Part shown: positions 1-7,395 of the stretch, piece after piece
How the letters are laid out: every line of letters starts with the position of its first letter
How positions within the stretch are numbered: the stretch's first letter is position 1
Source of the DNA: Flavobacteriales bacterium UBA3364
Lineage (GTDB): Bacteria; Bacteroidota; Bacteroidia; Flavobacteriales_F; PHOS-HE28
Direction of reading: 5' to 3'
NCBI GenBank assembly: GCA_002360495.1
Contig: DEQO01000020.1
Span: 1 to 11,066 of the forward strand
DNA: 11,066 nt
Notes under the pieces: model-generated
The model's database searches: none
Seen by the model: only the letters and a program-made list of their open reading frames with translations
What the model was told of the DNA's origin: nothing
Program-made: the position numbers and the translations under genes

Positions 1-1986
1 CAACGAGCCACGGCCAGTGGCACCTTCGGCCTTTTCGTGGACCGCGAAGGTGCCGCTTGGTGGTGCGATGGCAGTGATCGCTTGTATCGTGCCGATCCTT
101 CGATCCTCTTCGTGCCTGAGCATGAAGGGCTGGATCTGCGCGCGATAACCGCCCTGTGTACCGATAGCGCGGATCGTATCTGGTTCGCTACGGCGAAGGG
201 TGTGTTCCGCCATGCAGCCGCGTTCTCCGAGGAGTTGCACGTCACCCGCATTCCGCTGGACCTGGATCCGCGGACCCCCATCGTTTCGCTCTGTGCAACG
301 GCGGACGGAACGGTTTGGGCGGCGTCGTTCGGAAGCGGTGTCTTCTCCATTTCGCCGGATGGTCATGTGAAGCGGTACACTACGGCCGACGGGTTGAGCA
401 ACAACAATGTCCTGTCCGCGCGGCCCATGAAGAACGATGTCTGGTTCGGCACCTTGGAAGGACTGAGCCGTTGGCGGGACGGGCGCATGACAGCCCTCGC
501 CCCCGAGGCTGGCTTCGTCTTCGATGTGCTGCCGCAGCCGGATGGTAACGCGCTGATGGCTACGGACGGGCATGGTGTGATGCGGTGGGATACAGCCCTT
601 GCGTCCTTGTCCGCGGACGGACCACGCACCTTCTACACATTGGTGCGCGATGCCGCCGGAAATGCCTGGTCCGCAGGACCGGGGACCGGACTATGCCGGA
701 TCACAGGGGCCGATACCCGCGCCCGTTGTGTTGGACAGGGACGCATGCCTTTCGACGACGACCTCTACGCCGTTGCCAATGGTCTGGGGCGCTTGGTGGC
801 TTTCGGTAGCACCGGCGTAGCGGCATACGACCCCATCACCGGGGCATGGACCGACCTAGCGGCGCACTTCGGCTTGCAGGACATGCAGGCCCAATTGAAC
901 GTGATCGCCACCGATGCCACGGGCTCCATCTGGATCGGGTGCAACAAGGGATTGGTAAGGATCCGTCCTACTGACCATCACTTCGATCCGGAGGTCCCCG
1001 TGGTCATCACCGGCGTTCTCGTCGACGGTGCAGCGGTACCGATCGATGACGAGATACGCACGACGCACGACCGTAACGATGTGACGATCCGCTTCACCGG
1101 CCTGTACTACACGGATCCGGCAGCATTGCGGTTCGAGTACCGGATGGCCGGTCCCAACGGCACCATCCTTCGCACCCGGGACCGGGAGGCGACCTTCTCG
1201 GGACTGCCCGCCGGCACCCATCACTTCCAGGTGCGTGCCTTCGTGGGCGTACCTGCAGGCAACGATCCCTGGCACACGCTCATGATCGTGGTCGAGCCGC
1301 CCTGGTGGCGATTGCCGTGGGTCATCGTCCTGGCCGGGCTGCTGCTGACGGTCCTCCTGGTCCTGATCGTAAGGGCTCGTGATCGACGTGTGCGTTTCCG
1401 CGAGCGGATGGAAAAGGAACAGGTGCGCTTCCAACTGGAGACCCTGCGCAGTCAGGTGGATCCCCATTTCCTCTTCAATAGTTTCAACACCCTCGTGGAA
1501 CTGATCGAGGACCAGCCGTCGAAGGCTGTGGAGCATGTGGACCAACTGAGCACCTTCTTCAGGAACATCCTGCTGGTGCGCGACAAGGACCTGCATACAG
1601 TGGGGGAGGAACTGGACCTGCTGGAAACCTATTTCGCCCTGGAGCAGCGCCGGTTCGGTGAGGCGATCGTTCTGCGGGTGGAGGTGGAGCAGGTGCATCG
1701 GCGCGATCGCATCGTGCCGCTCACGTTGCAATTGCTGGTCGAGAACGCACTGAAACACAACGTGGCCACATTGGAGGCGCCACTCGTGATCCGGATCGAA
1801 GCAGCGTTGGACGCGCTGGTCGTCTCCAACCCGATAGCGCCACGCCTTTCTCCGCCGCGTTCCACCGGTTTCGGTTTGGAGAGCATCCTGAAGCGGTACG
1901 CGGCGTTCACCGACCGGCCCATCGAGGTGACGCGCCACGATGGGGTTTTCCGTGTGCGGATACCTTTGATCGCTCCCATGCCATGA
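1..1986 (+). CDS. Propeller-type sensor histidine kinase, LytS-like (5' end outside window)
   Basis: The reading frame is open from the first base, and the codons before the GTG at 37 read as propeller sequence (GTFGLFVDREGAAWW), so the true start lies upstream. Residues are counted from the first codon in the window. Several Reg_prop-like propeller blades (IWFATAKGVF, VWAASFGSGVF, VWFGTLEGLSRW, IWIGCNKGLVRI) span about 1-325. A Y_Y_Y-type beta-sandwich follows at about 335-432, then one membrane helix at about 438-457 and a short coiled linker. The His_kinase domain has the phospho-acceptor motif DPHFLFNSFN (His about 489), an N-box LLVENALKHN at about 578-587 and a G-box GFGLESILKRY at about 623. 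In this family the propeller region is the periplasmic sensor and the kinase is cytoplasmic; the ligand cannot be predicted. It shares an ATGA overlap with the response regulator, its presumed partner. Confidence 0.93.
   Translation, partial: QRATASGTFGLFVDREGAAWWCDGSDRLYRADPSILFVPEHEGLDLRAITALCTDSADRIWFATAKGVFRHAAAFSEELHVTRIPLDLDPRTPIVSLCATADGTVWAASFGSGVFSISPDGHVKRYTTADGLSNNNVLSARPMKNDVWFGTLEGLSRWRDGRMTALAPEAGFVFDVLPQPDGNALMATDGHGVMRWDTALASLSADGPRTFYTLVRDAAGNAWSAGPGTGLCRITGADTRARCVGQGRMPFDDDLYAVANGLGRLVAFGSTGVAAYDPITGAWTDLAAHFGLQDMQAQLNVIATDATGSIWIGCNKGLVRIRPTDHHFDPEVPVVITGVLVDGAAVPIDDEIRTTHDRNDVTIRFTGLYYTDPAALRFEYRMAGPNGTILRTRDREATFSGLPAGTHHFQVRAFVGVPAGNDPWHTLMIVVEPPWWRLPWVIVLAGLLLTVLLVLIVRARDRRVRFRERMEKEQVRFQLETLRSQVDPHFLFNSFNTLVELIEDQPSKAVEHVDQLSTFFRNILLVRDKDLHTVGEELDLLETYFALEQRRFGEAIVLRVEVEQVHRRDRIVPLTLQLLVENALKHNVATLEAPLVIRIEAALDALVVSNPIAPRLSPPRSTGFGLESILKRYAAFTDRPIEVTRHDGVFRVRIPLIAPMP
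19..54. repeat. 10-bp perfect inverted repeat inside the sensor gene
   Basis: GGCACCTTCG (19-28) and CGAAGGTGCC (45-54) are exact reverse complements with a 16-nt loop. It lies within coding sequence of a propeller blade and may be coincidental. Confidence 0.45.
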
Positions 1987-2735
1987 ACGTACTGATCGTC
2001 GAGGACGAGGCCGCTGCGGTAAAACGTATGCGCAAGATGCTGGTGGAGATCGACCCCTCCATCGTCGTGGTCGCCGATATGCCTACCGTGGAAGGAGCGG
2101 TGGAATGGATCGAAGCCAACCCGGCTCCGGACCTGGCGTTCTTCGATGTGCAACTCGCGGATGGCGAGAGCTTCGCGATCTTCCAACGGACCACGGTCGC
2201 TTTCCCGGTGATCTTCGCCACCGCCTTCGATGCGTACGCGATCAAGGCCTTCCGCGTGAATGCCGTGGACTACCTTCTGAAGCCCCTGAAGAAGGAGGAG
2301 CTCGCCGCAGCGCTTGCAAGGGTTTCGAAGGGCGCTGTTGTGCGCGATCACGCCCCCCTCGCGCTGCATGAGGAACCTGCCCGTCCTGTGGCGCCGATCA
2401 AGCGTTTCCTGATCCGCTACGGCGACCATTTCAAGGTGGTGGAACCCGACCAGATCGCCTACATCCATTCGTTGCAGAAGAACACGTTCCTGCGAACGAA
2501 GGAGGGCCGCGACCTGCCTTTGGAAGAGAGCCTGGACAAGCTGGAATTGCAATTGGACCCGGCGAAGTTCATCCGCCTGAACCGGCAGCTTATCGTGCAA
2601 CTGCACAGCATAAAGGAGTTGTTGGCGTACAGCAAGAGCCGCGTGAAAGTGGTGCTGGATCCGCCGTACGGGGATGACGCCATTGTGAGCAGTGAGCGTT
2701 CCGCGGAGTTCAAGCGCTGGCTCGCCGGGGGCTGA
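1983..2735 (+). CDS. LytTR-family response regulator
   Basis: A 250-residue protein with an N-terminal receiver domain (about 1-118) and a C-terminal LytTR DNA-binding domain (about 138-248). The receiver has the acidic pair E7/D8, the probable phospho-acceptor D55 (AFFDVQLADG), T80 in the switch position and K100 in YLLKPLKKEEL. The LytTR part starts at KRFLIRYGDHFKVV and includes FIRLNRQLIVQL, the usual core strand/turn of this DNA-binding fold. The length is typical for LytR/AlgR-type regulators. The ATG overlaps the kinase stop as ATGA, which implies co-transcription and translational coupling, so the upstream LytS-like kinase is the likely phosphodonor. Target promoters are not visible; control of the downstream cytochrome operon is possible but unsupported. 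Confidence 0.94.
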   Translation: MNVLIVEDEAAAVKRMRKMLVEIDPSIVVVADMPTVEGAVEWIEANPAPDLAFFDVQLADGESFAIFQRTTVAFPVIFATAFDAYAIKAFRVNAVDYLLKPLKKEELAAALARVSKGAVVRDHAPLALHEEPARPVAPIKRFLIRYGDHFKVVEPDQIAYIHSLQKNTFLRTKEGRDLPLEESLDKLELQLDPAKFIRLNRQLIVQLHSIKELLAYSKSRVKVVLDPPYGDDAIVSSERSAEFKRWLAGG

Positions 2736-3194
2736 CGGATATCCCGGTCCATCGATCCCGCTGCCCTCTTCGTCGTGTCCACCGGTGGCCCACGCCCCCG
2801 GCGTGCCTTGCTTGGTGGTATGGATCGCAAGACCGACCACCGGTTCTCTCCGCTGCTGGCGCTCCACCCGGACGATCTTGAGAGCTTGCTGACCACCCCG
2901 ACGGAAGCTCTTTTCGGGGCGGTGCTCCGCTTGAACCGCTATCCGCGTTACCACAACAGCCTCAATGCCGTGGTGATCGCCGGGCTGGTCCTGGAGATCC
3001 AACACCGGGAACCGCCTGGACACTTACCTGCACGTTGACCTTGGTCCGCTCCATCCTCTTGATCGCCCGATTCGTCCACTTGGACCATGATCACCCTCGG
3101 CGGTGATGGGAACTTCGACCCCATGCCCGCAGCCAACGACATCTTGACAAGCAGGCCCTCGAAGCGAAGTGCCCTGGCACCTGGCTTTGGAGCC
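2736..3194. other. 459-bp gap between regulator and cytochrome operon
   Basis: No recognisable gene, RNA or repeat is seen here. It contains a weak plus-strand ORF (2820-3038, listed separately). No convincing TAnnTTTG or TAnnTTCG promoter box was found by eye on the plus strand, although the promoter of the cytochrome operon should lie here. The frame open from 3087 is an artificial extension of the lipoprotein gene: its first 36 residues look unlike a leader, and a proper lipoprotein signal begins at 3195. Confidence 0.6.
2820..3038 (+). CDS. Possible small hypothetical protein or gene remnant
   Basis: An ATG-initiated frame of 72 residues with mostly G or C in third codon positions, as in neighbouring genes. 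The product is not recognised. It is polar at the start (MDRKTDHRF), has an amphipathic middle and a short hydrophobic stretch (NAVVIAGLVLEI) near the end. A +1 shift close to the end opens a further frame (SNTGNRLDTYLHV onward) to a stop at 3088-3090, so it could be the broken tail of a longer gene. There is no clear ribosome binding site. An in-frame ATG at 2775 would lengthen it without making it more convincing. It may be no more than a chance ORF in GC-rich DNA. Confidence 0.25.
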   Translation: MDRKTDHRFSPLLALHPDDLESLLTTPTEALFGAVLRLNRYPRYHNSLNAVVIAGLVLEIQHREPPGHLPAR

Positions 3195-3911
3195 ATGATA
3201 ATGCCAGGTACCGTGTTCCTGGCCGCAGCGTTCTTGCTCGCTTCCTGCAAACACGAACCGCCGGTGGTGCCGATCGAGGACCTCACCGGCAATGGAGGCG
3301 GCAACGGTGGAGGTGGGGGAGAAGAACCGGTCCCTTGCGACCCCACGATCGTTTATTTCACACAGCAGATACAACCGCTCCTGATCTCCAATTGCACCAT
3401 GGGCGATGGATGCCATTCCTCGGCCACGGATGAAAATGATGGAATAGACCTGACCTCTTATCCGTCCTTGATGAACAGTGGTATCATCCAGGATGGCGAT
3501 CTTTGGGAAGCGATCAACGAGAACGATCCGGACGATATCATGCCGCGCCCACCCCAAACGCCGCTCACAGCGGACCAGATCGCCCTCATTGGGCAATGGA
3601 TCCAGCAGGGGGCGCAGAACAACGGGTGTGAGGATGCAGCGTGCGATACGCTGAACGTGACCTACTCCGGCACCATCCGGCCGGTCATCCAGGCGCGTTG
3701 CCAGGGCTGTCACAGCGGTGGCACACCACAAGGTGGGCTGGACTTCACATCGTGGAGCGTGCTGAACGCCGTGGCCCAGGACGGACGCCTGGCCGGGGCC
3801 ATACAGCACCTGCCGGGGTACACCGCCATGCCACGGAACGCACCTGCATTGCCCGATTGCCGGGTGCGGCAGTTCCTGCTCTGGATCGAAGCCGGATCGC
3901 CCAACAACTGA
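3195..3911 (+). CDS. Diheme cytochrome-type lipoprotein
   Basis: The chosen start (MIMPGTVFLAAAFLLASC) gives a lipoprotein signal peptide with lipobox LASC and lipidated Cys18; an ATG at 3201 is equally possible. The mature 238-residue chain has a glycine-rich linker (about 32-42) and two related haem-binding domains. Domain 1 carries a long-spaced motif, C67-TMGDG-C73-H74, and domain 2 a classical C169-QG-C172-H173. Each domain has a downstream Met-Pro (MPRPP at 116, MPRNAP at 212) that could supply the distal iron ligand. Domain 2 opens with CDTLNVTYSG and ends with CRVRQFLLWIEAGSPNN, very like the next gene, so the two are paralogues. It is presumably anchored to a membrane facing the periplasm or cell surface and transfers electrons; the redox partner is unknown. 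Its stop is 2 bp from the next start. Confidence 0.85.
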   Translation: MIMPGTVFLAAAFLLASCKHEPPVVPIEDLTGNGGGNGGGGGEEPVPCDPTIVYFTQQIQPLLISNCTMGDGCHSSATDENDGIDLTSYPSLMNSGIIQDGDLWEAINENDPDDIMPRPPQTPLTADQIALIGQWIQQGAQNNGCEDAACDTLNVTYSGTIRPVIQARCQGCHSGGTPQGGLDFTSWSVLNAVAQDGRLAGAIQHLPGYTAMPRNAPALPDCRVRQFLLWIEAGSPNN

Positions 3912-3913
3912 CC

Positions 3914-4282
3914 ATGAAGCGCTTCCTTTTCCTCGGCCTTTCCAGTGTGGTGATCCTCGCCATGAACGGTTGCTACTACGACAATGAGGAGGACCTGTAC
4001 CCCGCCACCTTCTGCGACACGGCCAACGTGAACTACAGCGGCGAGGTCGATGCCATCATGCAAAGCAAATGTGCCATTCCCGGTTGCCATGTGGCCGGTG
4101 GCGATGGTTCCGGTGATTTCACCCAGTATTCCGAGGTGGCCGAGAAAGCCGCCAATGGATCGCTCGTACGTTCCATCAATCGTGGCACCAACGCCATTCC
4201 CATGCCGCCCGACGCGCCGTTGCGCGAGTGCGAGATACGCCAGATCGAATTGTGGGTGGCCGATGGTGCGCCCCAGAACTAG
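3914..4282 (+). CDS. Monoheme cytochrome-type lipoprotein
   Basis: A 122-residue protein with an N-terminal hydrophobic segment (MKRFLFLGLSSVVILAMNGC) ending in Cys20. The lipobox (MNGC) is weaker than that of its neighbour, so lipidation is likely but not certain. The haem motif is C53-AIPG-C58-H59 (CX4CH), and M97 in IPMPPDAPL is a candidate distal ligand. It shares with domain 2 of the preceding lipoprotein the opening CDTxNVxYSG and the closing CxxRQxxLWxxxGxPxN, including two extra cysteines (C34, C106) that could form a disulfide. This points to tandem duplication. It is translated as part of the operon, starting 2 bp after the upstream stop and ending 5 bp before the OB-fold gene. The exact redox role is unknown. 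Confidence 0.85.
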   Translation: MKRFLFLGLSSVVILAMNGCYYDNEEDLYPATFCDTANVNYSGEVDAIMQSKCAIPGCHVAGGDGSGDFTQYSEVAEKAANGSLVRSINRGTNAIPMPPDAPLRECEIRQIELWVADGAPQN

Positions 4283-4287
4283 GAACC

Positions 4288-4707
4288 ATGGCCAAACGAA
4301 CGATACTGATCATCGCCATCCTGATCGCCGTCGCCGGTGGTGGCTACGCATGGATGGAATTCAACCGCACCACTGCGAAGGCCGATGACCTGCCGGTGAA
4401 AGAGACCATCAGCGCGCAGGACCTGCTTGCGGCCTTCACTGCCGATGAAGCTGCCGCCACGACCCGTTTCGTGGGCACCACGGAGCAGGTGGTGCAGGTG
4501 AGCGGCACGATCCGCAGCATCGAGCCCGCCGTGGACATCACGAACATCGTGCTCGGGACGGAAAGCGAGCTGGCCGGTGTGGTATGTGAATTCGACCCGG
4601 CGGACGTCCCTGCCGACTGGCGGTCGGGTGCCTCCGTGACCATCAAGGGCATCTGTACCGGCATGTTGATGGACGTGGTGTTGGTGCGTTGCACCGCTGT
4701 GGAATGA
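4288..4707 (+). CDS. Membrane-anchored OB-fold protein (tRNA_anti-like family)
   Basis: A 139-residue protein. The start at 4288 (MAKRTILIIA) places a single membrane helix or uncleaved signal at about 4-22. The remainder (about 40-139) resembles the Bacteroidota OB-fold family annotated as tRNA_anti-like: ISAQDLLAAFTADEAAA, then VVQVSGTIRSIE, then SVTIKGICTG and a final strand. The family name reflects fold similarity only; with an N-terminal anchor, binding of tRNA is unlikely. Cys100, Cys123 and Cys135 lie in the exported part. Its position between cytochrome lipoproteins and YceI suggests a periplasmic accessory role, perhaps binding a small molecule or partner protein. The earlier in-frame start at 4228 is rejected because it would overlap the preceding gene and hide the anchor. 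Confidence 0.75.
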   Translation: MAKRTILIIAILIAVAGGGYAWMEFNRTTAKADDLPVKETISAQDLLAAFTADEAAATTRFVGTTEQVVQVSGTIRSIEPAVDITNIVLGTESELAGVVCEFDPADVPADWRSGASVTIKGICTGMLMDVVLVRCTAVE

Positions 4708-4740
4708 GAATTGCCTTGTACAACCGGAAATCAACCTGCC

Positions 4741-5295
4741 ATGAAAACCCTTAGGATCCTCCCCATCACGCTGGCCCTTGCGCCCCTGGCCCTTTCAGCC
4801 CAGGAACGGTTCGCCACCCGGAACGGGCATATCGCCTTCCTGTCCGAAACCGCCATGGAGAACATCGCGGCCGACAACCGCAAGGTGACGAGCGTGTTCG
4901 ACGCTACGACGGGCGCCATCGAGTTCGCCGTCCTGATCAAGGCCTTCGAGTTCGAGAAAGCGTTGATGCAGGAGCATTTCAACGAGAACTACATGGAGAG
5001 CAACACCTTCCCCAAGGCCACCTTCAAAGGCAAGATCACCGGGGTGGGCGAGGATGAGATGAAGAAGGAAGGCACCTACATGGTCAGCGCACAAGGGGAT
5101 CTTACCATCCATGGTGTGACCAAGCCGGTCACTGTGAAGGGCACCTTGACCGTGGACGCGGCCGGTGCTGTGAAGGCCTCAGGCGAATTCACCATCAAGC
5201 CGGAGGATCACGGCATCAAGATCCCCGGAGTGGTCCGCGACAACATCGCGGAACAGGTGAAGGTGACCGTGAAGTTGGACTACGCCAAGATGTGA
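4741..5295 (+). CDS. YceI-family periplasmic protein
   Basis: A 184-residue protein with a clear Sec signal peptide (MKTLRILPITLALAPLALSA, cleavage near residue 20 before QERF). The mature part matches the YceI lipocalin-like barrel: the HFNENYMESNTFPKATFKG block, then GDLTIHGVTKPV, and the terminal strands EQVKVTVKLDYAKM. Family members bind isoprenoid-type lipids in a hydrophobic barrel, and several sit beside cytochrome b561-like or other redox genes; here the company is c-type cytochrome lipoproteins and a DUF5777-like barrel. The start at 4741 was chosen over 4711 because it gives the signal peptide directly. It lies 33 bp after the OB-fold gene in the same orientation, so it is probably co-transcribed. 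The actual ligand cannot be seen from sequence. Confidence 0.9.
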   Translation: MKTLRILPITLALAPLALSAQERFATRNGHIAFLSETAMENIAADNRKVTSVFDATTGAIEFAVLIKAFEFEKALMQEHFNENYMESNTFPKATFKGKITGVGEDEMKKEGTYMVSAQGDLTIHGVTKPVTVKGTLTVDAAGAVKASGEFTIKPEDHGIKIPGVVRDNIAEQVKVTVKLDYAKM

Positions 5296-5310
5296 CCCGG
5301 GGCCCTTTCG

Positions 5311-5329
5311 CACCTTCGCGGCCAAGGTG
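5311..5329 (+). terminator. Small hairpin between YceI and DUF5777 genes
   Basis: CACCTT-CGCGGCC-AAGGTG forms a perfect 6-bp stem with a 7-nt loop, 15 bp after the YceI stop. No T-run follows, so it is a poor intrinsic terminator. It could be an mRNA stability or attenuation structure inside the operon, or chance. Confidence 0.25.
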
Positions 5330-5368
5330 TGAGGCCTCCTGAAGACGGACCGAACCGAACAGAACCCC

Positions 5369-6298
5369 ATGACGCGTATCTACTGCCTTGTCCTCGCCCT
5401 AGGTGCCACGCCGATCTTCGCACAGGAAGATCTATTGGACCTTCTTGGTGCGGACTCCACCAGCGCTGAGCCGGAGTACACGAGTGCGAGCTTCAAGACC
5501 ACGCGGGTCATCAATGGGCACAGCCTGGAGAATACCGCGCACGGGGTGCTCGATTTCAAGATCGGCCACCGTTTCGGGCCTGTCAATGGGGGCATCGATG
5601 AATTCTATGGTTTGGATGATGCGACGATCCGGCTGGGGCTGGACTATGGCTTGACCGACCGCCTGATGATCGGCATCGGGCGAAGCAGCTACCAGAAGAC
5701 CGTGGATGGTTTCGCCAAGTACAAGTTCCTTCGCCAGTGCGATGCGGGGTGCACCATGCCAGTGACCCTGGCCGTGCTGGCCGCAAGCAGCATCACCACG
5801 ATGCCCGAGGAGGACCTGACCTGGTACGACCCGACCCGTACGGTGTATTTCACGAACAGGATGTCGTATGCCTTCTCGGTGATCGTGGGCCGTAAGTTCA
5901 GCGAACGCTTCACCCTGCAGTTGAACCCCGGCCTGGTGCACCGCAACCTGGTGAGCACCAACGAGGAAAAGAACGATGTGATCCACGTCAGCGGTGCCGG
6001 GCGCGTGAAGCTCTCCAAGCGCGTGGCCTTGAACGCCGAGTATTTCTACGTCCTGCCGGACCAGATCGATCCCAAGTACTACAACTCGCTGTCCATCGGA
6101 TTCGATATCGAGACGGGTGGCCATGTGTTCCAATTGCACATGAGCAACAGCACCGGCCTCTATGAACGGGCCTTCATCACCGAAACAACGGACAGTTGGG
6201 CCGACGGCGGCATCCGTTTCGGGTTCAACATCTCCCGGGTGTTCACCCTGCACGACCCGAAACAGAAGGTCGCAGAGAAGGCCAGGCAGGGGTATTGA
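5369..6298 (+). CDS. DUF5777-like outer-membrane beta-barrel protein
   Basis: A 309-residue protein with a signal peptide (MTRIYCLVLALGATPIFAQE, cleavage near residue 19). The mature chain resembles the DUF5777 family of Bacteroidota: a TTRVINGHSLEN stretch, HGVLDFKIGHRFGPVNGG, FYGLDDATIRLGLDYGLTDR and LMIGIGRSSYQKTVDGFAKYK. It then alternates short hydrophobic strands with turns, as expected for an outer-membrane barrel. Family members often lie next to YceI and cytochrome-type genes, as here, suggesting an outer-membrane partner of that module. Two cysteines (FLRQCDAGCTMP) are close together and could be disulfide-bonded. It starts 73 bp after YceI with a hairpin between, so transcription may be partly separate. 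It ends 2 bp from the convergent protease gene. No biochemical function is established for the family. Confidence 0.78.
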   Translation: MTRIYCLVLALGATPIFAQEDLLDLLGADSTSAEPEYTSASFKTTRVINGHSLENTAHGVLDFKIGHRFGPVNGGIDEFYGLDDATIRLGLDYGLTDRLMIGIGRSSYQKTVDGFAKYKFLRQCDAGCTMPVTLAVLAASSITTMPEEDLTWYDPTRTVYFTNRMSYAFSVIVGRKFSERFTLQLNPGLVHRNLVSTNEEKNDVIHVSGAGRVKLSKRVALNAEYFYVLPDQIDPKYYNSLSIGFDIETGGHVFQLHMSNSTGLYERAFITETTDSWADGGIRFGFNISRVFTLHDPKQKVAEKARQGY

Positions 6299-6300
6299 CC

Positions 6301-7386
6301 CTACCGAGCGGCAGGGTGCTGCGCATGGAAGATCCCGGCCATCGCACTGCGCTCGGCAATGCCTACGATCGTCCCGGAATCCACCACGGGAACAGCAACA
6401 ACGCCCGTTGCGAGCATTCGTCGGTACAGCGCTAACGCCGGTTCCGAAGGAGCGATCGGTGCCACGTTCAGCGCCAGTGGGCCGATGGCCGCAGCCGGGT
6501 CACCCTGGGCCAGCTCCGAGCGCAGCACTTCACGCAGGACCATCCCACTGTAACGAGCATCGGCCGTTACAACGATCACCCGGTGTTCGCCGAAGGTCAT
6601 CGCGTTCCAAGCGGACTGGAGACCGGTTCCGGCTTCCAGTTGCAGTACGTCCGTCCGCATGACATCACCCACGATCAGGGAATTCAACTTGGTGCTCGCG
6701 GCCACATGCCGCGCTTCAGCTCCGGCCGCCATGAAAATGAAGACACCGATCACCGCTAGGAAGGGGGCACTTTGAAGCAAGCCATACCCCACGAAACCCA
6801 CGGCGAGCAAGCGCCCGATCGTCGTTGCGATACGTGTGGCCTTGTCGCGCGCCATCCGCATGCTCAGCACCGAACGCAGGATACGGCCGCCATCCATGGG
6901 GAAGGCGGGGATCAGGTTGAACAGGAACAGGCCGAGATTGCTCATGAAAAGGAAGGCCAGGACCGTATGCCCGGAGGCGAGGTCCTTGAACATGTCGCCC
7001 ATCAAGAGGGAGAGGCCACTCAGGGCTATCAGCAGGAAGGAGAGCCCGGCGATCACCAGGTTCACCATGGGGCCGGCTATCGTGATCCAGAACTCCTGGC
7101 GTGGGTCCTCGGGCATGCGTTCCAAGCTGGCTACACCGCCAATGGGTAGCAACGTGATGTCCCGTGTGCCCACCCCGAACCGTTGTGCCGTGAGCGCGTG
7201 CCCGAACTCGTGCAACACCACGCATACGAAGACGATCAGCACCAGCCCGATCTCGACCAGGACTTCCGTGAGGCTGGTGCCGTCCAGGAAACCGGTGAAG
7301 GCCACATAGGCGGGCAGGAGCAGGAAGGTCCAGTGGACCAGGACCCGGATGCCACGGAATCGGAAAAGCGGAAGACCACCTCGCAT
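6301..7386 (-). CDS. Site-2 protease family (M50) membrane metalloprotease with CBS domains
   Basis: A 361-residue polytopic protein. The zinc motif HEFGH is at 59-63 in a hydrophobic segment, and the second metal-ligand motif PMDGGR (Asp165) is at 163-168 after NLIPAF, both diagnostic of M50 peptidases. About six membrane segments lie within residues 14-225. The C-terminal part (about 235-350) has two CBS-like units (VGDVMRTDVLQLEAG and VVAVPVVDSGTIVGIAERSA), which in related proteases bind adenine nucleotides and may tune activity. Family members cut transmembrane substrates such as anti-sigma factors; the substrate here is unknown. It follows the universal stress protein gene by 9 bp on the same strand, so it is co-transcribed. 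The linkage of CBS and Usp domains suggests a shared adenylate signal. It converges on the DUF5777 gene. Confidence 0.93.
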   Translation of the reverse strand: MRGGLPLFRFRGIRVLVHWTFLLLPAYVAFTGFLDGTSLTEVLVEIGLVLIVFVCVVLHEFGHALTAQRFGVGTRDITLLPIGGVASLERMPEDPRQEFWITIAGPMVNLVIAGLSFLLIALSGLSLLMGDMFKDLASGHTVLAFLFMSNLGLFLFNLIPAFPMDGGRILRSVLSMRMARDKATRIATTIGRLLAVGFVGYGLLQSAPFLAVIGVFIFMAAGAEARHVAASTKLNSLIVGDVMRTDVLQLEAGTGLQSAWNAMTFGEHRVIVVTADARYSGMVLREVLRSELAQGDPAAAIGPLALNVAPIAPSEPALALYRRMLATGVVAVPVVDSGTIVGIAERSAMAGIFHAQHPAAR

Positions 7387-7395
7387 GTGCCTCGA

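Noticed and set aside
856..3023. Long minus-strand open frames of 360 and 464 codons opposite the sensor and regulator genes
   Set aside because: They are rich in His, Arg and Gln with no domain pattern, typical of antisense frames in GC-rich genes. The plus strand carries clear kinase and LytTR motifs.
3087..3194. Upstream start for the diheme lipoprotein
   Set aside because: It would bury the signal peptide behind 36 unlikely residues; the start at 3195 gives a normal lipoprotein signal.
3024..3809. Minus-strand frame of 261 codons opposite the diheme lipoprotein
   Set aside because: No signal or domain is visible, and the plus strand has a lipobox and haem motifs.
5432..6253. Minus-strand frame of 273 codons opposite the DUF5777-like gene
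   Set aside because: Low-complexity His/Gln/Gly-rich composition without motifs; it is the shadow of a well-supported gene.
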